The position numbers were made by a program, and so were the translations under genes. Below the pieces are notes generated by a model, which ran no database searches, was not told the DNA's origin, and was given only the letters and a program-made list of their open reading frames with translations. Below, piece by piece: positions 36,551 to 46,125 of a DNA stretch of 64,000 bases. Location: contig WQUY01000001.1 in NCBI GenBank assembly GCA_009781855.1, positions 1 through 64,000 of the forward strand, read 5' to 3'. Source of the DNA: Oscillospiraceae bacterium. GTDB taxonomy: Bacteria > Bacillota > Clostridia > Oscillospirales > Oscillospiraceae. The stretch's first letter is position 1. Each line of letters begins with the position of its first letter.

Positions 36551-36603
36551 TACTCCCTAATTATGCGTTAACTCAACGCCAAAGCACTCTGGATAAGAAG
36601 TGC

Positions 36604-37920
36604 TTATTGTGACCAAGGCAGCGGAATGATTGGTTGAGACGGAATTACATTGAAGTGCTGTGACGACACTATGACTTCCTTATACCCCCATGTGTCATCA
36701 GCTATCCATTGACCAAGCACTATTGGTGTGATACTGACATTGTCCTCATTGAAGCGGATGTGGCCGTAAGCGCTTTGAAGGTCTGTTGTGTGCAGTGCAT
36801 GGAGAATCGCCTCAGGCTCAAGTGATTCAGCACGGGTAAATACATCGTGCAAGATGTCAAAGATAGCCCAGTCCCAGCCGACAACAAGATCAGGCGATCT
36901 GTTGTTTGCTGCTGTGAATAGCTCGCTCAGTTCTGCTGCTGACTGACCGGAAAGTGAAGATGTGAACGGGAATTCTGCAGCCCATTGGGTTCCCATGGTA
37001 AGACCCGTGCCACCAAACTCTCCACCCAATGTGCCTACGTCAGATGCAAAGTGCATACCTCTGTTAAGCACAACAGCTGTCGGCTCAAATCCAAGTTGTA
37101 GCATTTGTGTCCAAAGCGTAACTGATCCTGGAGTATCAAGCGTAGCAACCAAAAGCTCAACATCGTTGTTCATGAGTTCTGTAATAATTGCTGTAAAGTC
37201 TGTTGTACCTTCTGGGAAACGACCCGGGTCTACTACTGTGTATCCGCGCTCTGCTGCAATCTCAGCAACATCACGAGCCAGAACAACACCGTCTACAGAC
37301 GCATCAAGGATGAGTCCTACTCTTCTGTTTGTGTCTAGTTCATCCCATGCATTAAAATATTCGTGCGTTAGAATTTGGAGATTAAACATAATGCCATGCG
37401 CCCATTCGTACGGGCCGCCTTCCAGCCATGAGCCTGCAGGGCCATTGACTGCAAGTGTTGGTATTTGGTGACGTTCACCAGCAATCGAGACCGGAATCGC
37501 ATTGAGTGGAGTCCACTGACCGACCAAGAAGTCAACATTCTCTACTGTTGCAAATCTGTCGGCTACTTCTGCTGCTCTGACAGAGTTGGTTTCGCTATCG
37601 CCCCAAAACATTTCGAGCGGAAGGTATCCATATCCTTCAAAGTAAATCCCACCGAGATCATCATTGATAATAGCTAAAGCTCTTTCAGCAGCTTCACGTA
37701 TGCCAACTGTGAACAAGGCTTGTGGCCCTGTGAGTGGCCCTACATAACCCACACGAATGCTGGTTCTTCCAGTGCCGGGAGCTTGTGCATCGCCACCACC
37801 GCCACCGCTTGGCGCTGTTGTGCCACCACTATCTTGCGCACAACCAGCAACCATACCGATTGCAAGCGCCAAGACAATTACGAGGGCTATCATTTTTTTT
37901 GATCCTAATGCTTTTTTCAT
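36604..37920 (-). CDS. Liv-type substrate-binding lipoprotein
   Basis: The 438-residue protein has a lipobox ending at Cys27 (AIGMVAGC), a Gly-rich linker, and a type 1 periplasmic-binding fold starting IRVGYVGPLTGPQALFTVG. It is tethered outside the membrane and feeds the LivHMGF-like importer. The ligand is unknown. CAGGAGGAAC precedes the ATG. It is the first gene of the operon, divergent from the URO-D-family gene. Confidence 0.88.
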   Translation of the reverse strand: MKKALGSKKMIALVIVLALAIGMVAGCAQDSGGTTAPSGGGGGDAQAPGTGRTSIRVGYVGPLTGPQALFTVGIREAAERALAIINDDLGGIYFEGYGYLPLEMFWGDSETNSVRAAEVADRFATVENVDFLVGQWTPLNAIPVSIAGERHQIPTLAVNGPAGSWLEGGPYEWAHGIMFNLQILTHEYFNAWDELDTNRRVGLILDASVDGVVLARDVAEIAAERGYTVVDPGRFPEGTTDFTAIITELMNNDVELLVATLDTPGSVTLWTQMLQLGFEPTAVVLNRGMHFASDVGTLGGEFGGTGLTMGTQWAAEFPFTSSLSGQSAAELSELFTAANNRSPDLVVGWDWAIFDILHDVFTRAESLEPEAILHALHTTDLQSAYGHIRFNEDNVSITPIVLGQWIADDTWGYKEVIVSSQHFNVIPSQPIIPLPWSQ

Positions 37921-38279
37921 TTGTTCCTCCTGATGTTCAAAATTTATTCAGCAACCGCCCTAAGGCGGTAACCAATCATTTGTTAAGTGCGCAGCATGGT
38001 GCTCGTCTGTTCGCCAACACCAACACTTGACATATGTACATATTTTATACACACTTCTCAGCATGTTTGCCATAAACTTTGAAGTATGTTCTTAAAATAC
38101 TTTGCAATGTTAACATAGTCGCAAAGAATTTTCTATACTTTATTTAAATTTTATCAAAATTTTCCACCAATTTTTTTATTATCAGAGTAATATATTACCG
38201 GTGTGTTGCAATTATGAAAAAAACTTGATACAATTTTTAACCGTGTCTAGGAATTTTATCAAAATACTTGGAGGTTTAT
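37921..38279. other. Divergent regulatory region, livJ-like / URO-D-family genes
   Basis: These 359 AT-rich bases hold no gene. They contain a good rightward promoter (38206-38234) and a TTGACA (38027-38032) without a well-spaced -10. No clear operator palindrome was found. Confidence 0.5.
38206..38234 (+). promoter_or_regulatory. Promoter of the URO-D-family gene
   Basis: TTGCAA (38206-38211) and TACAAT (38229-38234) are 17 bp apart, the ideal sigma-A spacing, and lie 45 bases before the start codon. Confidence 0.6.
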
Positions 38280-39287
38280 ATGTCAACGCCAAAAGAAAAT
38301 TTTATTCGCCTTATGAGAAACGACAACCCTAAGTGGTTGGGGGATACGTGGGATTGCTTTAATCAAAATCCTGTTTTCCGACCCGTCTTGTGGGATGCTG
38401 TAACTTTGTCACTTGGCGGCGCACAGCGCGGCCAGACAGGTGTTATTGATGCATGGGGCGTAACCTATGATTTTCCGGAAGATCAACCCGGACCATTTCC
38501 CGTTGTTACGGAAGAAAAAAAAGTCATAAAAGACATCCAACATTGGCGTGACTTCGTGACCTTTCCCAGCTTTGACAACGTTGATTGGTCACTTCCAGAT
38601 CAAATGTTTCCAAACCTTGACAGAGAAAATCTGTTGGTACAGTTCCCGTCTCTCATAGGCATGTTCGAATTCTCTCACTATATGATGGGCTTTGAAGATG
38701 CGCTTATCTATTACCTCACTGAGCAGGAATCCATGTATGACTTGCTGAGCGCATACACGGATTGGAAAATTAACGCCGCAGGGCTGGTCATTGATCATAT
38801 GAAGCCCGACATGATTCACTCACATGATGACTGGGGTAGCAAAAACAGCCTATTTCTATCGCCAGAAGTCTGGCGCGAAATGATAAAACCGCATTTTGCA
38901 CGTTATTACGGATATATTAAGTCACGGGGCGTCTTAATACAACACCACAACGATTCTATTTCTGCACCTCTTGCAAAAGACATGGTCGATATCGGAATGG
39001 ACATGTGGCAGGGTGTTTTGCCTCAGGATAATATCCCTGAAATATTTGAACAAACAGAAGGAAAACTCTGCCTTATGGGTGGGTTCGATATGGGTAAAAT
39101 CGATTTGCCTGTTGCTGATGACGCGCTGATTCGTTCTGAGGTTCGCAGAGCTATTGATGAATACATGCCTTTGGGCCCATACATTCCTTGCGCAACAGGT
39201 ATCTATGCGTTACATGATGACGTTAATGCCATCATGTATGACGAACTTAACCGTTACGGCGCTATTTATGCAGAGAAGCACTTTTAG
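38280..39287 (+). CDS. Uroporphyrinogen decarboxylase-family protein (MtaA-like)
   Basis: The 335-residue TIM-barrel protein matches the URO-D superfamily: MIHSHDDWGSKNSLFLSPEVWRE, HHNDSISAPLAKDMVDIGMDMWQG, and a C-terminal CATGIYALHDDVNAIMYDE. In anaerobes such single copies without haem genes are usually methyltransferases acting on corrinoid proteins or methylated substrates, not decarboxylases. No haem synthesis genes are near. GGAGG five bases before ATG at 38280 fixes the start. It is divergent from the Liv-type operon, so it may act on the imported compound. Its stop overlaps the end of the convergent GatZ-like gene by four bases. Confidence 0.82.
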   Translation: MSTPKENFIRLMRNDNPKWLGDTWDCFNQNPVFRPVLWDAVTLSLGGAQRGQTGVIDAWGVTYDFPEDQPGPFPVVTEEKKVIKDIQHWRDFVTFPSFDNVDWSLPDQMFPNLDRENLLVQFPSLIGMFEFSHYMMGFEDALIYYLTEQESMYDLLSAYTDWKINAAGLVIDHMKPDMIHSHDDWGSKNSLFLSPEVWREMIKPHFARYYGYIKSRGVLIQHHNDSISAPLAKDMVDIGMDMWQGVLPQDNIPEIFEQTEGKLCLMGGFDMGKIDLPVADDALIRSEVRRAIDEYMPLGPYIPCATGIYALHDDVNAIMYDELNRYGAIYAEKHF

Positions 39288-40600
39288 ACCGGCCTAGGCT
39301 TAGACGCCAAATGGTACACATTTAGTGTATGTCGGACATGAGCCAGCAAAATCGCCTCTGGCGTGTTTTCTATCTCTCCGGCTCTGATTTTGCAGTAAAC
39401 CAGCGGCAGATATTGGCTGATCATGTCTTCACGGATATTTACTTTCTCCAGGTTTTTGAGCAAAATTTCGACTGATTCTTGCACTTCTGGCTTCCCCATG
39501 TAGTAACGTGCACGGTCATAATAACTATACCGGCGCTGGAGATAAAGGCTATGCTCATCTCCTTTGTAGTAGTTTCGCCAATCCTTGTCATCTTTGAGCA
39601 TAACGCGCTCCAGCGTCTTAGAAAACTTGCTTAAAGGAGCCTCTGATCCTTTGAGCAGCTCCCGCTCAATCGCTTCCAAAGCAAACAAACCTTCCCTGAG
39701 CGCAAATGTTAGCCCGGGTCCTACTTTCAATATTCCAATTCCATCGTGAACCATTTCTGTCAAAGCTTTTATCGTCTGATAATCCGTGGAGTGCCCTTCA
39801 AATACGATTGGGCTATCCACGGTTTTTAGTGCAGCACACAATGCGCTCGCATTTTCCCTGTTATAATCAAACACCACATCTCCGGCAAACTCTACACCGG
39901 GCTGAACAACAAAGGCTATCGTGCGCATAAAGGCATCTTGCAAGCCTGCTTGCGCAAAAACATTCTGATAGGCTCTGTATGCAGATAAAAACGCATCAGC
40001 TGAAGTGGGGCGAATCTCGTTTTCTTCTTCCTCGGTCGTTGTCGGGCCTCCGGGCGGCGGAACTTCACTTCCAACCACGTACACCGGTCCACTGAGTCCT
40101 CGCGATGCTGCGGTTTGCTCCGCAACTGCACAAAGCGCTGCACTACGCTTTGCTATGACCTCATCATCTAGCGGGACATCAGGATTATCTCCGCCTAAGT
40201 GCATACTGGTATCCAGATGTATTTTTGAAAACCCCGCCAGAACATAACTTTCAACCAATTCCGAAGCCTTTGTCATTGCGTAGTCGGCAGGTTCATTGCG
40301 CCAGGGGTGCGGACCAAGGTGATCACCGCCTAGCAAAACCCTTTCTCTCGAAATTGAGCAATCCTCCGCAATCGTGTATACAAAATCCCGAAAATCGGAA
40401 GGTACCATGCCAGTATATCCACCATGTTGGTTTACCTGATTTGCAGTAGCCTCTATCAAAATCGGCGCATCATGAGCAATCGCTTCTACCATAGCTGCTT
40501 TGATTACAAGCGGATGGGCGCTGCAAACAGATGCAATCCCCCATGGCTCGTTTGATTTTTGACTATCAATCAGCGCTCGAAAATATGTTTGTGCATTCAT
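39284..40600 (-). CDS. GatZ/KbaZ-like tagatose-bisphosphate aldolase subunit
   Basis: The 438-residue protein matches the GatZ/KbaZ/AgaZ family: GIASVCSAHPLVIKAAM, ILIEATANQVNQHGGYTGM, LLGGDHLGPHPWRNEP and DTSMHLGGDNPDVPLDD. These proteins accompany class II tagatose-1,6-bisphosphate aldolases; AgaZ has also been proposed as a tagatose-6-phosphate kinase. The catalytic KbaY/GatY subunit is not in the window. AAGGAGAG precedes the ATG. It ends the amino-sugar operon and is ten bases from the SIS-domain gene. Confidence 0.88.
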   Translation of the reverse strand: MNAQTYFRALIDSQKSNEPWGIASVCSAHPLVIKAAMVEAIAHDAPILIEATANQVNQHGGYTGMVPSDFRDFVYTIAEDCSISRERVLLGGDHLGPHPWRNEPADYAMTKASELVESYVLAGFSKIHLDTSMHLGGDNPDVPLDDEVIAKRSAALCAVAEQTAASRGLSGPVYVVGSEVPPPGGPTTTEEEENEIRPTSADAFLSAYRAYQNVFAQAGLQDAFMRTIAFVVQPGVEFAGDVVFDYNRENASALCAALKTVDSPIVFEGHSTDYQTIKALTEMVHDGIGILKVGPGLTFALREGLFALEAIERELLKGSEAPLSKFSKTLERVMLKDDKDWRNYYKGDEHSLYLQRRYSYYDRARYYMGKPEVQESVEILLKNLEKVNIREDMISQYLPLVYCKIRAGEIENTPEAILLAHVRHTLNVYHLASKPRPV

Positions 40601-40609
40601 ACGCTCTCC

Positions 40610-41635
40610 TTACAAAGCAATCCAGGAATCCAGCCCGGTCGGCTGGTCAGGGTTTGCACCGGTCACCTTCGACTTCTCGTATGCTGTAAGCTGGCACAGA
40701 AGGATAAAGGGGATGCCTCTTGCCATGTGGGTCAGGGGATGACCATAGCTTATATGATTCATATCCGGTATATCTGCTGCCGCATCGGAAAATGCAACTA
40801 CAACTGATCCTTTAGCTTTCAAGTCTGCCAAAAGATTGAGCTCAAGCTCATTTGATTCTCCAAGCGCAATCAGCACAAGTGTTTGCTGCCCAAATAGTAC
40901 TATCGGCCCGTGGCGCACATCCAAGCAATGATAGTAATTGGCAGGAAGCTGGCACACTTCTTTAAATACAAGCGCCCCCTCTTCAGCCAAACCTTCAAGC
41001 TCAGCATCCGCCAATACCACTGCACGAGACCATTGCAAAGGCGCTAATTCTTTTGCTAATTTTTCAGCTCTTTTCATGTAATCAGATCCGGATTGAATCA
41101 CTTGGCTCAGACCGTCTAAAGTGTCCTGATCATCTGAATATCTCGCCCAAATGTAAGCACCCATAAAGTAAAAGTTTGTTACGGTGCGTGTTTGGCATAC
41201 ACTTTCATCAAATGCCCAAGGCGTACAAAGAGCCAGGTCACTCATGCCACCTAGCGGTGAGTCCTCTGCCGCCAGCAATGAGATGACTGTCAGCGATGCC
41301 CCAAAAGAGCGGAGCGCTTCAAGCGCCTTAATCAGCTCACTTGTGCGGCCTGAGCGCGATATAAACACAACTGTAGCATCGCTGGCCATTTCCTTATAAC
41401 GACCGGCATGAAGCAGAATATCACCTGCGGCCAGTGCAGAGGCGGGTGCACCACCATGCATGTTGCATATTGCCGCCAAAGATTTTGCCAACGAAAAACT
41501 CGAACCGCAGCCCACAAACAGGAATCTCTTTCCGGAAAGAAATCCTGAAATTTCGCTCCATCTTTCACTAAGATAGGCTTCCGTTTTGCCCAATGCATTG
41601 AATGTATCTTGAATTTCTTTGTAAGTAATATCCAT
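40610..41635 (-). CDS. SIS-domain sugar isomerase/deaminase (AgaS/GlmS-like)
   Basis: The 341-residue protein holds two SIS domains, with FLFVGCGSSFSLAKSLAAI and VFISRSGRTSELIKAL as the phosphosugar-binding loops and CLDVRHGPIVLFGQQ in the second. It lacks the glutaminase domain of GlmS, so it fits AgaS-type amino-sugar phosphate deaminase/isomerases. I start at MDITYKEIQDTFN with GAGGAG upstream; a longer in-frame form lacks support. Between nagA and the GatZ-like gene it would turn galactosamine-6-phosphate into tagatose-6-phosphate, or glucosamine-6-phosphate into fructose-6-phosphate. Confidence 0.82.
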   Translation of the reverse strand: MDITYKEIQDTFNALGKTEAYLSERWSEISGFLSGKRFLFVGCGSSFSLAKSLAAICNMHGGAPASALAAGDILLHAGRYKEMASDATVVFISRSGRTSELIKALEALRSFGASLTVISLLAAEDSPLGGMSDLALCTPWAFDESVCQTRTVTNFYFMGAYIWARYSDDQDTLDGLSQVIQSGSDYMKRAEKLAKELAPLQWSRAVVLADAELEGLAEEGALVFKEVCQLPANYYHCLDVRHGPIVLFGQQTLVLIALGESNELELNLLADLKAKGSVVVAFSDAAADIPDMNHISYGHPLTHMARGIPFILLCQLTAYEKSKVTGANPDQPTGLDSWIAL

Positions 41636-41718
41636 TTGTATCTCCTCTATCCATGTGTATTTGCTTGACCAATAAAGACCCTCCGTCATTGCGATCCTGA
41701 CTCGCAATCTCATTTAAG

Positions 41719-42828
41719 TTATGCTACCTCTTTGCCCCCAACAAAGACCTTTTGTATGTTAAGCTCGCTGTCCAAAAGAACCATGTCCGCATGTGCTCCC
41801 GGCACAATCGACCCTATTTCCCTTTCCATCCCCAGTGTTTGAGCGCTGTGTGCCGAAGCCCATGTGACAGCCTTCGCCAAAGGCACGCCCAAAGACACTG
41901 CAATACGGACACCTTTGAGCAGCGTTATTGTCGATCCTGCAAGGGTGCTGCCATCTGCCAGCATACATTTGCCATTCTTAACAACCACGGGCAGCCCGGC
42001 AGACTCATAGTTTCCGTCAGGAAGTCCTGTGCAGTTTAGTGAGTCGCTTATCAAACATGCACGTTCGGGGAATATATTATATATTGCTCGGATGATTGCC
42101 GGATGTAAATGATATCCGTCGCAAATCACTTCTACAAAAGCGTTTGCATCCAGCGCCGCCCCTACAATGCCTGGATCGCGGTGCAAAAACGGACTCATTC
42201 CGTTAAACAGATGCGTGACATGAGTCGCACCATTTTCGAATGCTTGCATTGCTGTTTTGTAGTCCGCGCTTGAATGTGCTAATGATACTTTTGCCACCTG
42301 CGACACTTCTTTGATAAACGCTTGCGCTCCTTCCAGCTCCGGAGCCAGACATACGAGCCTGATTTTGTCTCCCGACAGTTTGTACAGACGTTCAAACATA
42401 GATATATCAGGCCCTCTGAGCAGGTCGGCAGGATGAGCGCCCTTTTTTTCGTGCGAGAAAAAGGGGCCTTCCAGATTTATACCAAGACAACGTGCGCTAC
42501 CTTGAGGGCGCTCGTGCAACGACACATTATGCACTGCTTTGCAGAGCATTTCTTCAGTTGCGGTCAAAGTTGTGGCCAAAAATGATGTTGTACCGTTTTT
42601 TGCATAAAACTCAGCCATCTTATTTAAGTTCTCTGCAGAGCCATCGACATGATCGCCGCCAAGCGCACCATGAGTATGAACATCAATAAGCCCGGGAATC
42701 AAGTATGGGCCTGCATGTTCATCTGCACTCTCGGACACCGTAACCCTTCGTATTTTCTCGTCAAATTCTACTGAGCCTTTTCTAAACACCCCGTCGCTCA
42801 TGAGTATCTGCACTCTTTCAATAAGCAT
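41719..42828 (-). CDS. nagA: N-acetylglucosamine-6-phosphate deacetylase
   Basis: The 369-residue amidohydrolase has the metal motif LIPGLIDVHTHGALGGD, the family GINLEGPFFSHEKKGAHP stretch, VTHLFNGMSPF, and LISDSLNCTGLPDG with the catalytic Asp. It removes acetate from GlcNAc-6-phosphate or, as AgaA, from GalNAc-6-phosphate. With an AgaS-like and a GatZ-like gene downstream, GalNAc is plausible. It lies 15 bases after the ROK-like kinase gene. Confidence 0.9.
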   Translation of the reverse strand: MLIERVQILMSDGVFRKGSVEFDEKIRRVTVSESADEHAGPYLIPGLIDVHTHGALGGDHVDGSAENLNKMAEFYAKNGTTSFLATTLTATEEMLCKAVHNVSLHERPQGSARCLGINLEGPFFSHEKKGAHPADLLRGPDISMFERLYKLSGDKIRLVCLAPELEGAQAFIKEVSQVAKVSLAHSSADYKTAMQAFENGATHVTHLFNGMSPFLHRDPGIVGAALDANAFVEVICDGYHLHPAIIRAIYNIFPERACLISDSLNCTGLPDGNYESAGLPVVVKNGKCMLADGSTLAGSTITLLKGVRIAVSLGVPLAKAVTWASAHSAQTLGMEREIGSIVPGAHADMVLLDSELNIQKVFVGGKEVA

Positions 42829-42842
42829 CTCCTGCTTGCTCC

Positions 42843-44231
42843 TTATTTTTTGATCTCAGGAAGACTTGCGGCTGCGACTGATTGCCCTAGTCGGCGTGTT
42901 TGCTCATCAGGCAGCATCAAATCAACTTTTATATCCGGATATTCTTCACTCAAAACGGTTTTTGCCATCGCTAAAATGATATCTCCACCCTTGCCGCTGA
43001 CAGGGCGACCCAGAAGCAAAATAGTATCAGCCTTAAACGCATCATAGTAGTATGGCACCGTATGACCCAGATAGCAGCCAATCGAGCGGAATACCGCCGC
43101 AGCGCCCTCATGTCCCTCTGACAGCAATTTTTGAACTGCTGAGAGTTTTTTTGCTGGCGTGTCGATGCCATCAAGAGAGATTCCTGCGGGGCGTGCAAGT
43201 TTGATTACTGCCTCTTGACAAAAGTATGAAACGCCAACACCAATATCTTTTGACCAATCGTCCATTGCCGCTTTTGGTGATGCATCAACCGGCGCAAAGG
43301 CCAATTCGCTTATCCAATTCGAGAGATGGCCTTCTTTGTCCACAAATCCGCCAATAAAGCTTGTTCCCATAGCCAATCCGAGTACATTGTTTTTCTTCAG
43401 GCTAATTGAGCCTGCCAGTGCAGCAACATCCCCATCATTTGCAACTGCAAATGGTATTTCCTTGCCCACTTCATCACTTATTTCTTTCACAGCGCGAATA
43501 TATGTCTCTCTGCCCTTTTTTTCAAAAAGCTCTTTCGGCACTTTTTGGAACAATTGCGCATGTAATACACGGTTATTGCCTATGAGCCCCGCAGAGGAAA
43601 TACCTATCGCATCTACACGCGGAAGGTGCCCCATCGCTTCTCTAAACGCTGATATGACTCCGTTATAGTGATATTCGGGGTCGCTGTTGATTTTTGGGTT
43701 CCAGACCGTCTCGTTGCTGTATACGGCCTCGCCATCTATTACAGCAGATACTTTATAGTCACTTCCACCTGCGTCAAAACCAATTCTGCACCCGTCAAAA
43801 TGACCGCCTATGGATTTTTTTATCTCATATGGCTTGGGTAGGTTTTCGCATTTTATTACTTCAAACTCGTTTTGATAGAGTATTCCAAAAAATTCTGCGT
43901 CCTGAGCACGTCTGCCTCCGGGAGCAAATGTCTTTTTGAGGTGCTTGTATAGTTTCTCGTCTCCTTTGACATATACTCGAAATCCGCCTTTTTGCCATAG
44001 TTCGAATTTGACCAGGCGTTCGAGGTAGTAGTGGTCAGCTTCTGCGTGCGCCTCATCTGCATGGACACGCGTTGATTTCACAATAATTTGCTTGTCATTT
44101 CTTTCAATAGCTATTTCAAACGGCTCTGTTGCTGTTTTTAGAAAGGTTTCATTGAACTGATACATGGGTATAAATTCAGAATCAAGTTCCGGTTTGTTTT
44201 TAAGGTTGATTTCGAGACCACAGTGTTTCAT
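42843..44231 (-). CDS. ROK-like sugar kinase with long N-terminal extension
   Basis: The 462-residue protein has an actin-like ATPase fold from about residue 145: CRIGFDAGGSDYKVSAVIDG (phosphate 1), VDAIGISSAGLIGNNRV, FAVANDGDVAALAG and LGLAMGTSFIGGFVD. The last resembles the GTGIGGG loop of ROK kinases, but the ROK zinc motif is not obvious. The first roughly 140 residues form a separate charged domain I do not recognise. It heads the sugar part of the operon (GAGGG before ATG) and probably phosphorylates the amino sugar used by NagA. Confidence 0.72.
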   Translation of the reverse strand: MKHCGLEINLKNKPELDSEFIPMYQFNETFLKTATEPFEIAIERNDKQIIVKSTRVHADEAHAEADHYYLERLVKFELWQKGGFRVYVKGDEKLYKHLKKTFAPGGRRAQDAEFFGILYQNEFEVIKCENLPKPYEIKKSIGGHFDGCRIGFDAGGSDYKVSAVIDGEAVYSNETVWNPKINSDPEYHYNGVISAFREAMGHLPRVDAIGISSAGLIGNNRVLHAQLFQKVPKELFEKKGRETYIRAVKEISDEVGKEIPFAVANDGDVAALAGSISLKKNNVLGLAMGTSFIGGFVDKEGHLSNWISELAFAPVDASPKAAMDDWSKDIGVGVSYFCQEAVIKLARPAGISLDGIDTPAKKLSAVQKLLSEGHEGAAAVFRSIGCYLGHTVPYYYDAFKADTILLLGRPVSGKGGDIILAMAKTVLSEEYPDIKVDLMLPDEQTRRLGQSVAAASLPEIKK

Positions 44232-44326
44232 TTTAGGCCCTCCTAATTACGTTTTCAAAATTATCACGTCCGATTATATCAAATGTCACTTTGTTTTGCA
44301 CTCTCTTTGTTTGACACGCTCAATTC

Positions 44327-46093
44327 TCAATTCTCAACTAACTCATGTCTTTCAATGAACGTATCCAAAACAGCACCGCCGCCTATACTGGAATTATAAA
44401 GATTGCTGTTACGCAGTTTCTCAACAACCTTTGTCAACACCTGCTGGAAGAATACCACACCCAGACTCGGGTCTGACGATACCAGATTCATTATGTCCTC
44501 CTTATCAATTCCGATAAGCTCGGTAAACTGCGTTGCACGACAGCTGAGCGTAAAGGGCTGATTTGTCATGCAACTCTCGCCCAACACATCTCCTTTTTTC
44601 AGCCATGCAATTTCTATCTCTCCGCCACTATCTCTGGAGCCTGAGTACAACGTCAGCTCTCCTTTAAGCAATATATACATTGTATTGTTGTAATCGCCGC
44701 TTTGGAACAACATTTCATTTTCATAAAATGTCTTAACATGAAACAGCTCCGAAAAACTCGCCCACCGTTCTTCGCTCAGCTCAAAAGCAAATGTCTTGCG
44801 AAGCTCGGCTATTATATCGCATCTATCGAGCTGGCGTTGACTTAGTTCATCTCTTAGAATAGGCCTGACTGACAGGTTGTGCGCTTCCATTATTTTGCGC
44901 AATTCATAACGTTTTTCAGATACAATAGTGCTTATTTGCTCCCAAAGCTTCTGGTTTGAGCGATATCTTGAAAATGCATCAAAGTTTGGTTTTGCATCTT
45001 TCTTGCTGATGGCGATATTGTTCAGCGCCTCTGCCGCTCCCTCTGCATCATCGCTTAGCATATAGTCGATTGCCAGCATCATGTTAGAGCGGAAAATTTT
45101 CTCATCCAAGTCCTCACGCAAAAATTCACCGGGATATGGGTCAAAATCTTCCGGTGTGACCATCACCATATTCCCTGTCTTGTATTGCGTTGCTATTTTC
45201 GCCCGCTCATAAACAAATCTATATATATCTTCACGTATACGTTTCCATTGAGGGTGTTTTTTGGGAACCGGTAGATGCTTTATTGACAAGGTGTTGTCTA
45301 AGAAGAATGAAAATCCGTACATCCTACTATTTATAAGATAATCTATATCCTCGCCTCTTGTGACATGTGGGTCGAAAGGCACACTCTGGAACATGTCACG
45401 ATGAATAATCATCGCACCGCCGAACGCAAATGGTGTGCGCTTTACACGGGGTGGGCAACCTATTATCTCATCAAACGCTTTTGCCTTTGTTCCAAATCGA
45501 TCCCAATGGGTCATCCACGATTCAGATTTCACATCATCATAATATTGGTCATGTTTGTTGATATAGTACCCCGCCATGCCATACACGACATCGCCGTATA
45601 TCCGCTTGCCCAGAAACTCAACAGACCGCTCAATCCAATCGGCTTTTTCAAACACCTCATCATCGTCAATCAAGATTGCTGCATCGGCAGCAAGGATGTC
45701 TGCACATAACAAGCACATGTTTCTGACGTTTGCATACCCTATCATTGACAGCAGCGATGCCGTTCTGCGCATCGTGTCTGTTTCGTATATGATTTCGGAT
45801 ATACGTGCCAAATCTGAAATGGTAAATATATATGTTTCGGCTTTCAAGTTTACTCTTCGTACAATTTCTACCACACGTTTTTCGGCCGCATCCGCAACAT
45901 CAGGAGTTGTCGGGCATATAAGCAACACAAGTTTGAAGTCCTTTACTGTCAGTTTGTTCATGCTTTCAAGGGTACGAGCCAGCGTCCCTTCATCATCCAG
46001 CGGTGTCGGGTGATCATAAACCGCATCACCTTCCTGCCACCCCTCCGCTTTTTCACGTGACCAGTACGTCGGAATCAAAACAACTTTTCTCAT
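44327..46093 (-). CDS. Glycosyltransferase fused to a cyclic-nucleotide-binding domain
   Basis: The 588-residue protein starts with a GT-A-type glycosyltransferase fold (about 1-320): MRKVVLIPTYWSRE, an AAILIDDDEVFEKADWIE metal-binding DxD-like site, and GGAMIIHRDMF..TRGEDIDYLINSRM as acceptor motif. A helical segment follows (about 320-440). The C-terminal domain (about 450-570) is cAMP/cGMP-binding type, with FYENEMLFQSGDYNNTMYILLKGELTLYSG and GDVLGESCMTNQPFTLSCRAT, keeping the Gly-Glu and Arg that grip the cyclic phosphate. There is no helix-turn-helix. This suggests a transferase gated by a nucleotide. It lies between a GT4 gene and the ROK-like gene on one strand. Confidence 0.78.
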   Translation of the reverse strand: MRKVVLIPTYWSREKAEGWQEGDAVYDHPTPLDDEGTLARTLESMNKLTVKDFKLVLLICPTTPDVADAAEKRVVEIVRRVNLKAETYIFTISDLARISEIIYETDTMRRTASLLSMIGYANVRNMCLLCADILAADAAILIDDDEVFEKADWIERSVEFLGKRIYGDVVYGMAGYYINKHDQYYDDVKSESWMTHWDRFGTKAKAFDEIIGCPPRVKRTPFAFGGAMIIHRDMFQSVPFDPHVTRGEDIDYLINSRMYGFSFFLDNTLSIKHLPVPKKHPQWKRIREDIYRFVYERAKIATQYKTGNMVMVTPEDFDPYPGEFLREDLDEKIFRSNMMLAIDYMLSDDAEGAAEALNNIAISKKDAKPNFDAFSRYRSNQKLWEQISTIVSEKRYELRKIMEAHNLSVRPILRDELSQRQLDRCDIIAELRKTFAFELSEERWASFSELFHVKTFYENEMLFQSGDYNNTMYILLKGELTLYSGSRDSGGEIEIAWLKKGDVLGESCMTNQPFTLSCRATQFTELIGIDKEDIMNLVSSDPSLGVVFFQQVLTKVVEKLRNSNLYNSSIGGGAVLDTFIERHELVEN

Positions 46094-46125
46094 AATACAC
46101 TGCCCATCCCTTCTGAATGTGATTT

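Noticed and set aside
38027..38051. TTGACA followed by TATACA as a promoter
   Set aside because: The spacing is only 13 bp; the pair at 38206-38234 is much better.
38280..39287. Haem-pathway uroporphyrinogen decarboxylase HemE
   Set aside because: There are no haem genes nearby and the sequence looks like the MtaA-type branch; called by superfamily only.
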